Positions 1 through 9,232 of a stretch of 64,000 nt of DNA are shown here, one piece after another (positions within the stretch are counted from its first letter, which is position 1; each line of letters opens with the position of its first letter). The notes beneath the pieces were generated by a model. It did not search any database. It saw nothing but the letters and a program-made list of their open reading frames with translations, and was not told where the DNA came from. A program made the translations under genes and the position numbers. Location of the stretch: assembly GCA_023374045.1 (NCBI GenBank), contig CM041778.1:285363533-285427532 (forward strand), read 5' to 3'. Origin of the DNA: Limonium bicolor (Eukaryota; Streptophyta; Magnoliopsida; Caryophyllales; Plumbaginaceae).

Positions 1-92
1 GTTGGGTTAGGGGGATTGTGAGTCACGCGTGCAAGGAAAAGGAAGCAACAGACCGTATGTTTCCGAATCCGTGGTCGAACTCCCTTGTTACC

Positions 93-149
93 GGGCCGTG
101 TGCCACATAGTGGTGCCCTGCGGGGCCGTGTGCCACATAGTGGTGCCCG
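93..149 (+). repeat. Two-copy 30-bp tandem duplication within LTR IV
   Basis: GGGCCGTGTGCCACATAGTG starts at 93 and again at 123, with a period of 30 bp. The unit contains the inverted pair CCACATAGTGG. It is a local duplication with no evident function. Confidence 0.8.
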
Positions 150-598
150 ACTGGAGTAAGACCGGCAGAGCTTACCCGTCTAAAGAGGTAAGCTGGGTAT
201 TATGGGAAGGAAGAGGGAACATGAGAGAATGTTTCTAACTCCGTATTACGATTATAAAAGCCCGGTGGTGAGACCTATATATGTCTCTGCCCGGAGGCCC
301 ATGAGGCTTAACCTAAAATTATTCAAGAGTAGAATAATTAAGAAACTAGATCGGGACCGAGGGTGTCTAATGATCTAGGAGTTAAGTAAACTACCCGGTA
401 GGGGTGGAAGCTTGGTAAATGACGGGAATGAAACTCACTTGAGATATGGTCTCTCAAGGTTTAAGAATAAGGTAAAGGAATTTAATGAGCTGGATGAGAT
501 ATCTGTGTGGATTGTATTCCTGGATTGAATGTGGAGTGTTGTGTGAAGGTACATGTATGATGTATTGTTGTATTGCATGATGTTTGAATTAAAATGAA

Positions 599-711
599 CC
601 GCATGCTCTCGACCAAATAGTCGGCGTACCCTCGCTAGTACACGGGGTATGCGGAAGTCATATTCAGCGTAAGCTGAGCCCCTAGGGGCAACGTTTTTTG
701 TGTGTAGGTAC
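599..711 (+). promoter_or_regulatory. Conserved tandem-hairpin RNA module of the LTR (IV copy)
   Basis: CCGCATGC (599-606) can pair with GTATGCGG (647-654), enclosing a small CGAC/GTCG hairpin and a GCGTACCC/GGGTATGC stem. These are followed at 665-676 by CAGC-GTAA-GCTG, a four-base stem with a GNRA-type loop, and immediately by GCCCC-TA-GGGGC (678-689). A T-rich run and TAGGTAC (705-711) follow. The same order of parts occurs in five other LTR families in this window (2789-2833, 10032-10059, 24973-25019, 30912-30937, 63844-63895). The structure is inferred by eye. Function is unknown; 3' end formation or a splice acceptor in the leader are the obvious possibilities. Confidence 0.55.
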
Positions 712-1215
712 CGAAGCGGCCATGATCACGGTAAGAGACCGACAACTAAGCTTGGATAGCTAGGAGTGAAGTATAGATTGTAGTGATTTGTATAGGGCTT
801 GTAGCCGGTCACCGTTCGAGAGTAGGACGGGGTTGTGATTAAGCAAGGGTAGTCGGTAATTATTTGTATTGTTGTATTATGGAAATGTAAGACCGAAAGG
901 TCATCAGTAATGTCGGAAATTGTAGATACGACTCGGTATAGAGTTAAACGGAGATTGTATTGTATATCATGGGATTGAAGGTGTATTTGGGTTGAGAATT
1001 GATATGGAGATGAGATGCATCATTTTTTAGTATACTCGGTAAGGACCCATCAGACCGATAGTGTGTTGAATTGTTTGTTTGGAATTTGCCTTGTTAGTCA
1101 CGTGTGGGCTAACGGCATTGTTTCACCCCCGGTTGTATTAGAATTTCCGCTGCTGGTGTTTTGATAATGGAGACGGGTTAAGAATAATGGCGAGATTGCC
1201 GGTAGGGGTGTTACA

Positions 1216-3162
1216 AAATGATTTATGACATAAAATATTAAGTTTATAAAATTTTAAGAGTGAATATGTAATTTATGAAAATATAAGTGAAGAACCGAAT
1301 TTAATTTGGGGCGAATTCATAATTTGCAAAATTATAAGGGCCTTTTCGGTATTTAAGAAAATTGAATATTGAAACTGTAGATTATAAGTTAATATGTAAC
1401 TTATATAAAGTTTTGGGGTTAAAATGTAAATATAGAAAGAATGTGTTGAAAACCGAAAGTTAAAGGGGTTGATTTGTAATTTATAAAGTTGTTGGGTACA
1501 AAATATAAATACCGAAACTGAAAAGGTTGGTTTTGTAATTTAATAAAGAAAGGAAGTAAAACTAGGTAATATAATGTATTATGGTATATTATGGAGTATA
1601 ATATAAAGTTATAAAATAATTATGGTTATAATAAAAATGACCAAAGGATATAATATAAAGAATTAGTTGAAACAATTATGAGTATATAATTAAGGAAATG
1701 GAAATATACTACAAGGTGGAAATTCATTATCACATGTGGAAATCACTTAAAATAACGAACTATCTAGAACCACTGTTAAATAACAGGGGAAAATAAAGAA
1801 CATACAGAGTATTATACAACGAGTATAAACGCTACAGTGTCACTACTGTAATATTAGTGAATAGTTATATTATATTACCCGGTATTGCATTTATATAACA
1901 GCGTACAGAAAGGAACTACTGAACAGGAATTTGTCAAGCTAGTAGTTACTTGGTGAGCGGTATGTTAATTGTGTGGTCTGATGTCCTAAGGATTTTCCTA
2001 TGGTCTAGACATTTGTGTTTTTTAAGAGCGATATTGTGATTTATGTATATATTGTACACGGTATGCTTAACACTGTTGCGTTTTTTTTTTCACGAACGTC
2101 TGACTGGAAGTTTATACACCTAAACTGGAACAAGACTAACTGACCTTTAGGTATTATGAACTAACTGATGGTCAACTGTTTAGTATTAACTCAAGGATTG
2201 GTTATTATGTCACTGACAAAAGGGCAAACTTATAAAGAGAGGAATCCAGACTATTTCGACTTTGGTTGCGCATCGTGATCACTACGAGAGACTTCAATGG
2301 GGGTCACTCAAGGGAATCCATTGTCCACATTCTACGATGGCGGAGGGCAACTGTCATTGGTGCACAGGTTCGACGGATCGGTCAAAATATTTATCCAGGG
2401 CCATAAGGTCAGCTGGTAACGGTTCCATTGGAACCAGGGGACACAGTCCATTATTAAGTTATAAGGGTTACTTCTAACATGACGCCTGAGGTGGAATTTA
2501 ATTGGAAAAGGTGAGTGATTGGTTTAAAGGATAAGGGCCAGGTGGCCAACTAACAAGTACTGTTAATTAATACGTGTATCTTGTTTGGTTATTGTTATGG
2601 ATTTTGGTGTTTGGAAATATTAGTTGTTGTTTACTATTATGCATGATGTTTGCAGGTGAATTGTTGTGTGATTATTTAAAAATACAGTTATACTGTTATT
2701 GTAGTAAATGGATTCATGTAATGAACCTAATATCAAGATGGCTAAATGACTTAGGAATCCAAATGATTTCAGACTACATTTAGCATACCAGCATTTCAAT
2801 TGCTGAGCCCTTCAATGGGCCAAATTCCAGGTTACTGAAGAAGTCTCAAGCCGGAGTGCGGGACGCGGGGGTTGCTGATGTGTTTCCAACAAACACCTTT
2901 GGTTTATTATGTATCGTATTAAGGAGATTGTTGTATTCAGTTAGTTGCTCATTTAGTTTGGATTTGGTTGTAATTTAGAGTGCTCAGTATCTGTCATCAC
3001 GCGTGAGGAGTTGAGTTGTTGGAGGTGTAAAGATGCTTGTTACCAACAAGGGTGAGTAACGGCGTGTAACACCAAGGATAGATGTTTATTTTCCGCTGCG
3101 AATTATAATTATTATGCTACGACTTTCGACGTTATTACAGGTTTTGCATTAGGGGTGTTACA
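1216..3162 (+). mobile_element. 5' LTR of element III, 3' part (left part displaced by IV)
   Basis: The sequence is co-linear with 44810-46816 and ends at the same GGGGTGTTACA terminus, followed six bases later by the PBS. The two copies differ by scattered substitutions and many 1-5 bp indels, more than the LTR pairs of elements I, II or V, so III is the oldest complete insertion here. The tandem-hairpin module lies at 2789-2821, with CAGGTT at 2828-2833. No coding sequence is seen. Confidence 0.9.
2789..2833 (+). promoter_or_regulatory. Conserved tandem-hairpin module (element III, 5' LTR copy)
   Basis: CAGCA-loop-TGCTG is followed directly by AGCCC-TTCAAT-GGGCC and then CCAGGTT. The 3' LTR copy at 46430-46476 keeps both stems, although the first loop differs at one base (TTTCAAT against TTTCGAT). 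Confidence 0.55.
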
Positions 3163-3168
3163 AAAAGG

Positions 3169-3180
3169 TGGTATCAGAGC
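3169..3180 (+). other. Primer-binding site of element III (initiator tRNA-Met type)
   Basis: TGGTATCAGAGC starts six bases after the 5' LTR end. It matches the initiator tRNA-Met PBS used by many plant gypsy and copia elements. It fixes the plus orientation of element III. Confidence 0.93.
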
Positions 3181-3372
3181 GTAGTTACGCTCTGCTGAAG
3201 GATACTGAGTCAAGAACATGAGCATAGGAATATTAGGATACGGGAAATGTCAGTGAGGATTCGTGACCTAGAAAAATTCTAGGAATATCTTTATTGCTAG
3301 TAGTTAACTTTCTTGAGTTTGTGATTGTGTATGTAAAACGGTGTAGCAACCGAGTAGAATATACTATTATAG

Positions 3373-4330
3373 ATGTCGACAAGAGGAAGACCACTTGGAG
3401 GCAGCAGTGGACGTGGTGGCGAGACACCGGCAGATGTTCCGGCGGTACCAGGCCTAGCAGCGGCCATGGCAACTTTCGCGCAACAGCTAGGAGCTCAACT
3501 TACGTGAGCCATACCCCACCCGCCGCAGCCCAGGAAACCAAACTGGTTGAAGAGCGTGTAGGCCGCGAGAGTACCGACTTATTCAGGGGAACCGGACCCC
3601 GCCGCACTGGAGAGTTCAGTGGGCACCAGAAGGCCTTCAAAGCTGTGAAGTTCTGAAGACCAGAAGGTCGACATAGCTACATAAACTGAAGAACACAGCT
3701 GACATATGGGGCGGTCTGTCGAGGGCCACCATACAGCTACACGGCTTTAGATGGACGGCGTTAGTGGAAGTGTTGCGGGAGAAGTACTACCCAGAACACC
3801 TGAAGCAGAGGAAGAGGCAAGAGTTCGAGACCTTAATCAGGAGAGTCAAACAGTTGACCAATACTACGCACGATTTATCAGTCTGCTAGATTACATACCA
3901 GGGGGTCGACTACTCTGGACATCATGAAGATCAAAACAGTTTAGGGGAGGTTTTCATTTCGATCAGGGACCATGGGAGCAATACGTTCGTACTATTCAAA
4001 ATGTTATGACGGCATCGGAAAAACAGAACTATGCTTCAGTCCAGGGATGAGGCCCAAGGAAAGAAGAGAAAGAATACTGAAGGAGAAGATGGGGGAGCAA
4101 CCTCTGACTGTTAACTACAAGAAGGGGAGAAATTCTTGATTAGAAGAAAGGGTGGAAGGATTTCCATGGCCAGAGACGCAGGAGCATGTCCCTCGTCTGA
4201 CCGGCCCAGCCATGATGCGCATCCACTTAGATCTGCACCACCTAAGGGCAATAAGCACCAGCGCATACTATTGTAACGCTGTGGAAATGATCACCCAGGC
4301 GTAGATTGTACAGGAAGGAAGGGTGGAGTG
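3373..4330 (+). pseudogene. Decayed gag of element III (chromovirus type)
   Basis: A start at 3373 opens a reading frame beginning MSTRGRPLGGSSGRGG, a basic, glycine-rich N-terminus of the kind seen in Tekay/Del gag. It hits a stop after about 45 codons. Further on, in other frames, 3750-3830 reads with the gag-core motif REKYYPEHLKQRKRQEF. At 4280-4309 it reads CGNDHPGVDC, matching the second half of a CCHC zinc knuckle (C-x2-C-x4-H-x4-C) with the first cysteine behind a frameshift. Several frameshifts and stops make it non-functional. Gag would package the element RNA into virus-like particles. The fragment starts about 190 bp after the PBS, as expected for a leader plus gag. Confidence 0.75.
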
Positions 4331-4821
4331 CCCGCTATTGCAAAAGGAAGGCCATAGAGGTATGAATGTTTTTCCAACCCAGGGAGCGAGTATATAAGGG
4401 AGCTAGAGGTTCACAGAGAACACAGCTATTGAGGCGGGCGGACCCAGAGGAGGATAGGCGCCGCAGAACGACACCTATACTAGAGAAGGGAGGACACCAT
4501 CCTCTTCCGGGAGTCAAAAAGGGAAGGAGATGGTTCCGAGTAGAACACCATGTACTCAGTGGGAAATTGAGGCGCTGAGGCTAGCGCTCAGCGCGAAAAC
4601 CGGTAAGCCTAGAACTTAAACCAAAGCATGATGCTGAATGTGTGTTTATACTATTTGTCGATGAGACTTGTATGTGTTAGTAAGTATCAAAAATTTAGAG
4701 AGACCTAACTTAGGTAACCTCTCACCTAATAGGATACTTCGACATTTGTTTTCCCTTACCTATGAGACCGAGGTCACCTGAGCCTATGTGCAAAGGTCGG
4801 GAATATCCAGAGGTAGAATGC
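4331..4821 (+). other. Internal region of element III, no gene recognised
   Basis: This stretch between the zinc knuckle and the AlkB fragment should hold protease in an intact element. I see no aspartic protease motif (DTGA/DSGA-like) in any plus-strand frame. The 60-70 aa ORFs at 4335-4578 on both strands are chance overlaps. Confidence 0.5.
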
Positions 4822-5234
4822 CAAGTACTTTGACCCAGCATGATCTTACTCAAGAAATATTTAACTATAGTTGAACAAATAACTATTGTAAATGAATGTA
4901 AAACTTTAGGGATAGGCCTTGGAGGATTTTATATTCCAGGATATGGGAGTGGATCAAAACTTAAATTATATATGGTGGTATGGGTAAGGATTGGGATCCA
5001 CAGGCTAGGTTATATAGTGAAGTAAGAAAGGTAGATAGAGCACGAATTCCTAGGATACCAGTTGTATCATTCTCCATAGGAGATGATGCTGAGTTCTTAT
5101 ACGATGATCAGAAGAGGATGGATAAGGCGAACAAGATTATTTTGAAGTCAGGAGACGCATTGATATTTGGTGGAGAATCCAGATTAGTGTACCATGGGAT
5201 TAAGAGTATTAAACCGAATACAAACCGAGATTAG
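4822..5234 (+). pseudogene. AlkB-like 2-oxoglutarate/Fe(II) dioxygenase fragment, probable captured host gene
   Basis: Two overlapping frames read as pieces of a plant ALKBH1-type protein. The first (from about 4839) has MILLKKYLTIVEQ, LGIGLGGFY, PGYG and LKLYM. After a one-base frameshift near 4975-4980 the second has GKDWDPQARLY, PVVSFSIGD, AEFLY and GDALIFGGESRLVYHGI. This order matches the AlkB family, which oxidatively demethylates alkylated nucleic-acid bases. Between ARIPR and PVVSFSIGD about 60 residues are missing, including the segment with the iron-binding HxD pair. The distal histidine (YHGI) is present. The C-terminal arginine segment (RLNLTFR-like) is absent, and a TGA stands just before MILL. 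No intron is visible, which suggests capture from spliced RNA. It cannot encode an active enzyme. It lies between the gag and integrase remnants of a chromovirus and is better preserved than its flanks. Homology is recalled from family knowledge, not from a search. Confidence 0.82.
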
Positions 5235-6899
5235 CCTTGGGATACAGAGTGTGAGATAGTATAGTGAGGAATAATGTTAGTTTTTGCTTGGACCGAAGGG
5301 CGTTATCAACTGTCCAAACTTACAGTAACTACAAATTATGACCTGCCTAAATGATGACCAGAAGTCATGAAAAGGAATACATTAATTAATATAAAATACT
5401 TAAGACTACATGAATTGTCAAAAGGGTTTGTTGAAGACCTGCACGTGAAGAGCAAACACTGAATTTTATGGGATACCCAGGCACCGAGCTTACCGCCCAG
5501 TGCGGGACTGGAAAATCATAATCCCTTATTAACTTCGAGGGAAGATAGTGTGAAACCGTGAAATATGACAATAGAGAAACAGAATCTCAAAATATATAAC
5601 TAAACATCCAACATGGATAAGCACGGGTTTTAAATACCTGAGCAAATACCAAGGGTCTCAGCTAGTATCAATATAGTGACAGTGCTGGACTCCTAATTAA
5701 TAAAGGGAAGAGAACAAACTTTGAATCTATATTTTCTGAAGTCGGGAGAACTACCTAATTAGCAATACCAAATGCTACATATATACATATAATTTGGAGG
5801 TTGTAAACCTAAAATGTTGAGGAGTATTGATACATTTCAGAGGGCTAAGTATTATTAAATATATCTACCCTATTTTGAGGCTCACGTCTTACACTATCCT
5901 TATGGTTCTATATGAGCATATGTCTTCTATGACAACTCAATTTATGAATGCGAATAAAGAGCGCAAGAAATCAAATAAGGTTAACCCCGTATGTAATATA
6001 AATTTTAATATAAACATGGTAACGAATAACTCTCCCTGACACTTGCAATGAAGGTAGTATAAGTTATATTAAGAGTTTGAATTAATTTATACACTAAAAG
6101 TGAGTGGGAGTTAAATTTAAAGTAGGAAAACATACCCCTTGGCTTGTAACAATTGTTTTACACGTAAACCTTCCTAATGTTATATACTAATTCCTGTGAT
6201 TCTAAATCCTCATTTGATACATCTAATTGACCTATTTTTGGAAGCCATTGAGCTTGTGGATTAACCACGTTTCTAAGAGATAGAAACAAACAATAAGCTT
6301 TGATTGTCCTGTTACCAAACCGTAGGATTCAAACTGGAAACCCTTAGTTTGAGATGGTACTAATATTAAGAGATACTTAACCTAGGCTGAACATATGGTT
6401 CACCTGATTCATGGAGTTTAAATGGAATAAGAAAAAGCCAAGCTTTAAGGCGGAGGAAATATATTTATGGAACTGTAATTGTTGATCGAGTTATGAAAAC
6501 TTTCCTTGGAGTCTAACTGTGACTGTCTTGTTCCATGTAATGATAACCAAAGTTAGGCAATAATCAACCCTGGTGAGTTAAATACTAGATGAGCCTTTTA
6601 AAGAGAAGAGGGTATTCTAAGGTATCCAAGTCCATAACTGAATTTATTACTTGTATGATGGATTTAAGAGTTAAAATGATTGATGGATATAATTATTAGA
6701 CAGTATGTGCCTAGATGTTTAATAAGAATTTACCTTTTATGCCAAGAGAAAAAACTGGCTTCCCCGCTTGATGATTTGATCAAAGGAATATGGTTCCGGG
6801 GATTTGGTAATACACTAGATTCGAGTATAGGTTATAACAGATATTGGATTAGTTGTATAGTGGTCAAGAGAAAATGTAGTACTCACCACGTCACAAAGT
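5235..6899 (+). other. Internal region of element III, no recognisable pol
   Basis: Reverse transcriptase and RNase H would be expected here, but I see no YxDD, LPQG-type or DEAS-like motif in any plus frame. The stretch is AT-rich with many stops. The 81-aa ORF at 6680-6925 has a weak, unconvincing resemblance to the integrase core around a WI.VV..K..H pattern. Either pol has decayed beyond recognition or it was replaced by non-coding sequence. Confidence 0.5.
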
Positions 6900-7085
6900 T
6901 TGATAAGATAAAATTTGGAAAATGACAATTATGTGATTGTTTGATATTTGACGTGGGAGGTCGAACTTGATCCTGGTCAGATCAGGGAAAACCAAACACA
7001 AAATGGAGTGGAAGGATAGTTCAACATTGACGCTGACCCCGTCAGGGTTGAATGATTCCTGAGACTCCCTACAAGTGGTCACAAA
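6900..7085 (+). other. Conserved two-hairpin RNA block (element III copy)
   Basis: This is homologous to the minus strand of 14835-15000 and 35447-35600 in elements I and II, although the surrounding internal regions are mostly unalignable by eye. Hairpin 1 spans 6966-6986: a 7-bp stem (one G-U pair) with loop CTGGTCA at 6973-6979. Hairpin 2 spans 7028-7044: a 5-bp stem with loop CTGACCC at 7033-7039. GGTCA in loop 1 is the exact complement of TGACC in loop 2, so the loops could kiss. The block ends in the conserved AAGTGGTCACAAA. All frames are closed, so it is unlikely to be coding. Confidence 0.6.
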
Positions 7086-7967
7086 TATCTCTGTGATAAG
7101 TAAATATTTATTCTTAATTTTAATATAAAATTTGATTAATGAAGTATATGAGTTGTAGAAGGTGTAAGTTAAGAATTAAGCTGTCCAGGTTATCCTGAAG
7201 AGATTAAATAGCTAAAACGACTCCGCGTATGTCGTAAAAATAGTCAACTGTGAAGGGAATAATAACTGTTATTATACATGAGCCATGTTAATAAGTTAAA
7301 AATGAGATCAAGAGACATTTACCTATAATAAAGTATTCTCAAGCTACCTTCTAAGTTATGGCCATATTGCCATCTGGAGAAAGATCGACTTTCATGTCTT
7401 TCTTTATGAATTCAAACCCAATATATTAAATGGGAACCTATATAGCATGGTAGAATATAAAGAGTAGAAACATTATACTAATACTCACATGAGTTGATTC
7501 ACAACGCAAGAACATGTTCAATTGAGAGAAAACTGTACCTTGTTAGAAACCTTAGCGGGAACCCTACTGTGGTATACCTGATGAACAGACGATAGTAATC
7601 GTGTATGTACTACCGACAATTGGTGAATCAATAATATCAAGAAATCTTTCTATATTATACATAAGATGCACGGCTCGACCATAGCTCATACTTTACATTG
7701 AAAATGAAAACCGAATATGGTGACAGTAAACTCAAATACCAGAATCACAAGATGATGACCTGAAGATCAAAGAGAGAGATTTTAAGTATGCCCCAATATT
7801 AATACAAACCCGAGCGCCGACGATTACAACTACAAGAGGCGATTAATAGAAGTGTGCTACACGTGATAGTTTAAACAAGCCATGAGATAATATTGGCAAC
7901 GTACAAGATAGTAGATCACCTTCACCCATACACACGGGATTCAAATATAAAAGCATACTAATGCACT
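7086..7967 (+). other. Internal region of element III, nothing recognised
   Basis: AT-rich sequence with no ORF over 60 codons. In an intact chromovirus the integrase core (HHCC and DDE) would be upstream of 7968, but I could not identify it. Confidence 0.45.
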
Positions 7968-8517
7968 ATGGAACATGTCAGAGAATGCATAGATTCTTGG
8001 GGGCTATACCTCGTAAACGGACAGAAGTCATATGCTGATGTCCGTAGGAGAGACCTCGAGTTCGCAGTAGGCGATCGAGTCTTCCTTAGAGTTTCACCTA
8101 TGAAGGGAGTTTTCAGATTTGGGCAGAAGGGCAAGCTTAGCCGAAGTATGTAGGACCGTACCTTATTACGGAGCGAGTGGGCCCATTAGCCTACATATTA
8201 GATTTACCTGTTGAGCTTGGGAGAGTGCACAATATGTTTCACATTTCTAAACTAAAGCAGTATGTGCCTCACCCGTCACATATCTTAGAGCCCGAGACAC
8301 TCGAGCTAGATCCTACACTTAGATATGAGGAGACCCCAGTTCGCATTTTAGACTCCAAACTAGGGAGACCAGGAACAAGACCATTAGAATGGTCAAGGTT
8401 CTTTGGTCAAACCACGACATTGAGGAGGCGACATGGGAGTTAGAAGACTCCATGCGAGACAAGTATCCAGCACTTTTCTTTAGTTTTGTGTATACTTGTG
8501 GGGGTACGTGGGCGTAA
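7968..8517 (+). pseudogene. Integrase C-terminal GPY/F module and chromodomain remnant (Tekay/Del-type)
   Basis: Three consecutive frames together read as the end of a chromovirus pol. The first contains KSYADVRRRDLEF, VGDRVFLRVSPMKGV and RFGQKGKLS. After a frameshift near 8140-8150 come the GPY/F-like YVGPYLITERVGP (partly before the next ATG), LAYILDLP, VHNMFHISKLKQYV and PSHILEPE. After a second frameshift near 8360-8388 come MVKVLWSNHDIEEATWE and MRDKYPALF, which is the chromodomain, ending at a TAA at 8515-8517. In live elements this part of integrase contacts target DNA and the chromodomain directs insertion to marked chromatin. The rest of pol is not recognisable, so this is a relic. 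It supports a Tekay/Del chromovirus origin for element III. Confidence 0.88.
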
Positions 8518-8520
8518 CCC

Positions 8521-8538
8521 TTTTTAAGGGGGGTAGAG
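8521..8538 (+). other. Internal polypurine-tract-like site, TTTTTAAGGGGGGTAGAG
   Basis: This near-duplicate of the real PPT at 9217-9232 lies immediately after the chromodomain stop, about 700 bp before the 3' LTR. Elements I and II have the same internal copy (15469-15488 and 36166-36186, minus strand), about 1.3 and 1.2 kb from their 3' LTRs. It could be a central PPT or a relic of an older 3' end. Confidence 0.5.
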
Positions 8539-8619
8539 CACCACATGCGACTTGCATATCTGCAGTCTATACTGGTTTGTTTGGTTGTTTGTGTTGATTG
8601 TTGCGCATGTGTGCAATTG

Positions 8620-8836
8620 GTTGAATGGTTATGGTTGTGTTCTATGTAACACTTGGTTATTGTTGTGTCCTATGTGACACTTGGATGGTTATTGTTGTGT
8701 CCTATGTGACACTTGTTATTGTGTGTCCTATGTGACACTTGAATGGTTATTGGTGTGTCTAACACTTGGTATTGATGTGTCCTATGTGACACTTGGATGG
8801 CTATTGACGTGTTCTATGTAATACTTGGATGGTTAA
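8620..8836 (+). repeat. Minisatellite of short hairpin units in element III
   Basis: About seven degenerate copies of TGTGTCCTATGTGACACTTGG occur, joined by ATGGTTATTG-type spacers, with a period of roughly 25-36 bp. Each full unit holds the inverted pair GTGTC/GACAC. Units vary by small deletions and by TGTCTAACAC-type decay. Confidence 0.8.
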
Positions 8837-8875
8837 AAAAGTACAGTTATTTACTTTGCAGTATATTCATTCCTA

Positions 8876-8980
8876 CAATCACACAAGAGATTTACTACCA
8901 AGGGTTTACGCCTCTGCACTCTGTAGGGCTGAGTGTTTTGGTATTGCACTTGTGCAGTGATGACCTAGTGGGATAGCTAG
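8876..8980 (+). other. Conserved non-coding block 2 (element III copy)
   Basis: The sequence around TCTGCACTCTGT, GAGTGTTTTGGTATTGCAC and GTGGGATAGCTA is strongly conserved on the minus strand of 16238-16335 (element I) and 36963-37055 (element II). It includes the small inverted repeat TGCAC-TT-GTGCA. Frames are closed. In III it lies downstream of the internal PPT-like site, but in I and II it lies upstream of it. Confidence 0.6.
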
Positions 8981-9216
8981 GAAGTTGGGACATAATTTAC
9001 TTTACAGCAGCTATCAAGTTACTTATGCTATGATTACATTGTTTGCCATGAGCAAGGTTATGGGTATGTACGAATTGCATCCACTCAGATTACTGATGAA
9101 TGTAGAGGTGTCAATATAGTATTGACACCCAGGAATGATAAGCATACAGGGAATAGAACAAGGAACTTGATTCCATAGGATATGTAAGTAGAAGCTATGA
9201 CTTCGGGACGAAGTCC

Positions 9217-9232
9217 TTTTAAGGGGGTAGAC
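9217..9232 (+). other. Polypurine tract of element III
   Basis: TTTTAAGGGGGTAGAC directly precedes TGAAATACCCC, the LTR 5' terminus. It primes plus-strand DNA synthesis. Elements I and II have the same type of PPT on the minus strand. Confidence 0.88.

Larger units (their letters stand above)
1..1215 (+). mobile_element. 3' portion of an LTR (element IV), inserted in the 5' LTR of element III
   Basis: The segment ends in GGGGTGTTACA, the 3' LTR terminus shared by the gypsy-type LTRs here. At 1216 the sequence switches to one that is uninterrupted at 44810-46816, in the other LTR of element III. AAATG (1216-1220) follows the terminus and is the likely right half of a 5-bp target duplication; the left half lies before the window. 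Whether this is a solo LTR or the 3' LTR of a full element cannot be told. It carries the tandem-hairpin module at 599-711 but no coding sequence; the 69-aa ORF at 29-238 is not credible. A 30-bp unit containing GTGTGCCACATAGTGGTGCC is repeated head to tail at 93-149. Confidence 0.8.

Noticed and set aside
665..700. Hairpin plus T-run considered as a bacterial-type intrinsic terminator
   Set aside because: The window is nuclear plant DNA; the stem-loop plus T-run resemblance is kept only as part of the LTR module, with function left open.
3169..3180. Possible tRNA gene near the tRNA-Met match
   Set aside because: Only the 12-nt PBS matches; there is no cloverleaf around it.
6680..6925. Possible integrase core fragment in element III
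   Set aside because: The resemblance (WI.VV..K..H-like spacing) is weak, one short stretch only, and not supported by HHCC or DDE motifs; left as unrecognised sequence.
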